A DNA stretch of 64,000 nt from assembly GCF_050624435.1 (NCBI RefSeq), contig NC_134536.1, positions 130,146,758 through 130,210,757 of the forward strand, read 5' to 3'. The position numbers were made by a program, and so were the translations under genes. Numbering within the stretch: the stretch's first letter is position 1; each line of letters opens with the position of its first letter. Shown here in pieces: positions 61,748 through 64,000 of this stretch. Origin of the DNA: Tenrec ecaudatus (taxonomy: Eukaryota; Chordata; Mammalia; Afrosoricida; Tenrecidae). Below the pieces are notes generated by a model. It ran no database searches and was not told the DNA's origin. It saw only the letters and a list, made by a program, of their open reading frames with translations.

Positions 61748-62014
61748 GGAGCTCTGGTGGCCGACTGTGAAGGATCGATCGCCAACCAAAAGGCTGGCCG
61801 TCAGAACCACCTGGAGGTCTGCTGGCGTAAAGATGCAAAGTGAGTCGATGCCGACTCACGCCACCCTACAGGACAGGGTGTTTCCGAGACTGTCACTTTT
61901 CATGGGAGTACAAGCCCCGTCTTTCTCCCAAGGAGTGACTGGTGGTTTCGAACCGTTGACCCTGCATTGCAATAGGCAGCCTACCTCATGATCACCACCT
62001 CACCAGGGCCCCTT
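61748..62014. mobile_element. Head-to-tail pair of AfroSINE-type copies, opposite strands
   Basis: A forward head (61,748-61,842: GAGCTCTGGTGGCCGACTGT, AAAGGCTGGCCGTCAGAACC) runs directly into a reverse copy (61,843-62,014: AGTCGATGCCGACTCACGCC, TTTCGAACCGTTGACCCTGC, ACCTCACCAGGGCCCC). Confidence 0.87.
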
Positions 62015-62099
62015 AATCCATTAAGATGACAGCCTCTAAGACTCGTGGGAGGGGCTCTAGTCTATCACAGGGACAGTAGGGACTGACTGACTGGACTCC

Positions 62100-62225
62100 A
62101 TGACACCTAATCATCACCAGCTCTTGGAAGTGGAAACGTCTTGCTAATGAGGAGAGGTTAAGTGACGTGCCTAAGGTCACAGGGCAGACAGGTGGCTGAG
62201 TGGGGTTCAAGTCCACCTCCATTCA
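62100..62225 (-). repeat. MIR (ancient SINE)
   Basis: GAAGTGGAAACGTCTTGCTA, AGAGGTTAAGTGACGTGCCT, AAGGTCACAGGGCAGACAGG, TGGGGTTCAAG: reverse MIR core. Confidence 0.85.
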
Positions 62226-62231
62226 GCTCTC

Positions 62232-62405
62232 TAACCCTTCCTGATGCCGACTCACAGCGAGCCCATAGAACAGCGTAGAACTGCCCCACGGGGGGGAGGA
62301 TGTTCTGAGACGCTCTTCTTTCTTCCAAGAAGTGGCTGGTGGTTTCAAACTGCTGACCTTGTGGTCCGCAGTCCAAATGCATAACTACGATGTCACCAGG
62401 GCTCC
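62232..62405 (-). mobile_element. AfroSINE-type SINE
   Basis: Reverse copy: CCTGATGCCGACTCACAGCG, AGCGTAGAACTGCCCCACGG, GGTGGTTTCAAACTGCTGAC, GATGTCACCAGGGCTCC. Confidence 0.93.
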
Positions 62406-62539
62406 CTGTACTGCTCTTGTAGTACATATCCAGTCCTTACCTGCCCCCTGGTGGGTCTGGAGCATCCCTAGGGATCCCCCATCACCCAGAAAGCCTCAGC
62501 ACCTTCTGCCAGAAGGGACATCTTCACCTACCTGGTCCA

Positions 62540-62620
62540 GCCCTTTCAATTTGTACATGGGGAGACTGAGGCTCAAGCAAGCAGTGAGACTTAGGTGGGC
62601 TCACTGAGTGAGCTAATTCT
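62540..62620 (-). repeat. MIR fragment
   Basis: TTTGTACATGGGGAGACTGA, GGCTCAAGCAAGCAGTGAGA: reverse MIR core. Confidence 0.6.
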
Positions 62621-62895
62621 GCCCTCTCACCTGGTAGGCTTGGGAACCCAAGCCCCTCTTGTCCTCCGAGACCCCTGGGTGGTGGGAAGCCCTTCGTGGG
62701 CCCTGGTAGGATGGGGGTCTCTGGGAGCGGCCCCCGTGGGCACCAGGTTAGCATTACTGTGGACTTGACCTCCAGGTTTCCCAGACCATAGATCCTGCAA
62801 GCTCAGGGACTCCGTTTGCCTCTGTGCCGTGGCCCCAGTGGCCGGGTGCCCAGGGCCATTCACGTCACACGTTTACTGACCATCTATTCCGTGCT

Positions 62896-63120
62896 GAGGA
62901 GCCCTGGTGACAGAGGCCGAGCGCTGGGTGGGGCGAATCACAGTGGTTATGCGTTGGACTGAAATCACTAGGTCAGTTCGAAACCACCAGCTGCCCTGTG
63001 GGAGAAAGACGGGCCTTTCCACTTCCATAGGGAGTGACAGTCTCGGAAACCCACGGGGCAGTTCTACCCTGTCCTCGAGGGTCACTGTGCGTCGGCGGTG
63101 ACTCGATGTCCATGAGGTTT
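62896..63120 (+). mobile_element. AfroSINE-type SINE with internal insertion
   Basis: Forward copy: GAGGAGCCCTGGTGACAGAG, then about 25 extra bases before CACAGTGGTTATGCGTTGGA, GTTCGAAACCACCAGCTGCC, GACAGTCTCGGAAACCCACG, and the tail GGTGACTCGATGTCC. Confidence 0.9.
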
Positions 63121-63947
63121 GTTTGTTTGCTTTTTACTGATTGTGAGATGCTAGGTAGGCGCTGCGGAAGGACAGTGCAGCAGTGAGCAGGACAGACTCC
63201 TTCCTAAGGTGAGCTTGCAGTCCGGGTGGGGAACAGCACACGAACGAGCCAAGGGATACATGCATAGTGTTGGAGATGGCGATATGGGATGGGCCGTGTA
63301 TATGTGTGTGTGATGGGGGGGCGGGGAGGGTCTTGCAATTTTCAATAGGGTGCTTGCAGACTGCTCTCTTAGATGCTAAGAAGGTGACCCCTGAGCCTTG
63401 AAGGGAGTGAAGGGCTCGAGGGGCCAAGGCCTTGAGTGGGGAGCAGGGTGAGTATGTCTGACAGGGTGCTGAGAGGGGAGAATCACAGTGGGCCTGTTAG
63501 GCCAGGGAAAGGACTTCAGCTTGGACGGAGTCAGGGGGGAGCCAGGAAGGGTCAGAGCAGAGGCGGGGTGCGCTATGACCCGGGCTGTCCCAGGTGCTGG
63601 AGCAGGACAGCAGGTACCGAGCTGAGGGTAGGCGGAACGTTGTGGAGGCAGACAGAAGGCCGGGCCACAGGGTGCCTTCAGCAAGCCGCTCGGGGAGAGA
63701 AGATGGACGGTGGCAGGGTTCATGTGGTGACAGTGGTGGGGGGTGGACCCTGAGCCTTGGGGGCTGACCAAATCAAAGGAGTGGAGAAGAGGGGGACTCC
63801 TTTTCTGGCCCAGGGACTAAGAACTCTGGATTCAAGGCTTGTCACACAGGAGCTCGGGAACTTGGGGCCAATCCCTCCTTTCTAGAGGGCTCGGCATGCC
63901 ACAATCCCACTGGCCCTGCCCCTTCCCACCAGAACGCTCGTCCACAG

Positions 63948-64000
63948 GGAGCCCGGGCCAGCAGCGGCCATGGCTTCACGCATCGGGCTGCGCATGCAGC
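63948..64000 (+). CDS. TFEB: TFEB first coding exon (partial; start codon at 63,970)
   Basis: Transcription factor EB, the bHLH-leucine-zipper MiT/TFE master regulator of lysosomal and autophagy genes (CLEAR network). The exon follows the acceptor CGTCCACAG, has 22 nt of 5' UTR (GGAGCCCGGGCCAGCAGCGG CC), then ATG in strong context (G at -3 and G at +4). The ten complete codons read MASRIGLRMQ, identical to the mammalian TFEB N-terminus, plus the first base of codon 11. Ser3, Arg4 and Gln10 belong to the N-terminal segment needed for Rag GTPase binding and lysosomal recruitment; Ser3 is a reported MAP4K3 site. The rest of the exon and the bHLH-Zip lie beyond the window. MITF and TFE3 start differently, so TFEB is secure. 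Confidence 0.95.

Larger units (their letters stand above)
16752..63947 (+). other. TFEB: TFEB intron 1 (~47.2 kb)
   Basis: Runs from the presumed exon 1 donor to the acceptor CGTCCACAG at 63,939-63,947. It holds more than 40 AfroSINE copies, MIRs, L1 and RTE pieces and SPIN copies, listed separately. Blocks where I see no repeat and no exon: 18,000-19,310; 19,750-20,140; 21,490-22,560; 23,630-24,340; 24,910-25,840; 26,535-27,890; 28,075-29,500; 29,645-30,390; 31,805-32,495; 32,720-33,190; 33,940-35,220; 37,050-39,580; 41,015-41,735; 42,080-43,280; 43,580-46,300; 48,870-50,345; 55,121-55,520; 60,195-60,770; 63,125-63,945. Some may hide alternative first exons or enhancers, which cannot be told by eye. 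Confidence 0.75.

Overview
The window is vertebrate, specifically placental-mammal, genomic DNA: short exons with GT/AG borders, long introns, a TATA-driven tissue gene, a CpG-island promoter, CA/TG microsatellites, and very dense SINEs and LINEs. The dominant SINE is the tRNA-derived AfroSINE type (head GAGCCCTGGTGGCG, tail ending in TCGACTCGATGGCAGTGAG), which points to Afrotheria. Two copies of SPIN, a horizontally transferred hAT transposon that among afrotherians was reported from the tenrec, make a tenrec such as Echinops telfairi the best guess. The species call is inference.

Layout, all genes on the + strand. Bases 1-5,900 are intergenic, with an AfroSINE, the 3' end of an RTE-type LINE, and a ~520 bp lineage-restricted repeat. 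From about 5,935 to 14,510 lies PGC (progastricsin, pepsinogen C), complete in nine coding exons that encode a 388-residue secreted aspartic protease with an intact signal peptide, propeptide, both catalytic DTG motifs, flap tyrosine and three disulfide pairs. It has a TATA box, nearby GATA motifs and an AATAAA signal. A spacer of about 1.8 kb follows, then a CpG island (about 16.3-18.0 kb) carrying the presumed TFEB promoter and non-coding exon 1. The last 53 bases (63,948-64,000) are the acceptor side and start of the first coding exon of TFEB (MASRIGLRMQ...). Everything between, about 47 kb, is therefore TFEB intron 1.

The intron is a record of transposition: more than 40 AfroSINE copies in both orientations, old MIRs, a nested L1 cluster (55.5-57.5 kb) with a perfect 15-bp target-site duplication, decayed RTE reverse-transcriptase fragments, two SPIN copies (one inside an AfroSINE), and a second copy of the ~520 bp unknown repeat. 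PGC is a stomach zymogen and TFEB is the master regulator of lysosome and autophagy genes. They share no pathway; the PGC-TFEB order matches human chromosome 6p21. I found no bacterial, phage or CRISPR content and no evidence of a new multi-gene system. The most interesting items are the unclassified repeat family, the nested transposon histories, recurrent C-tract expansions inside SINEs, and candidate regulatory motifs around TFEB.
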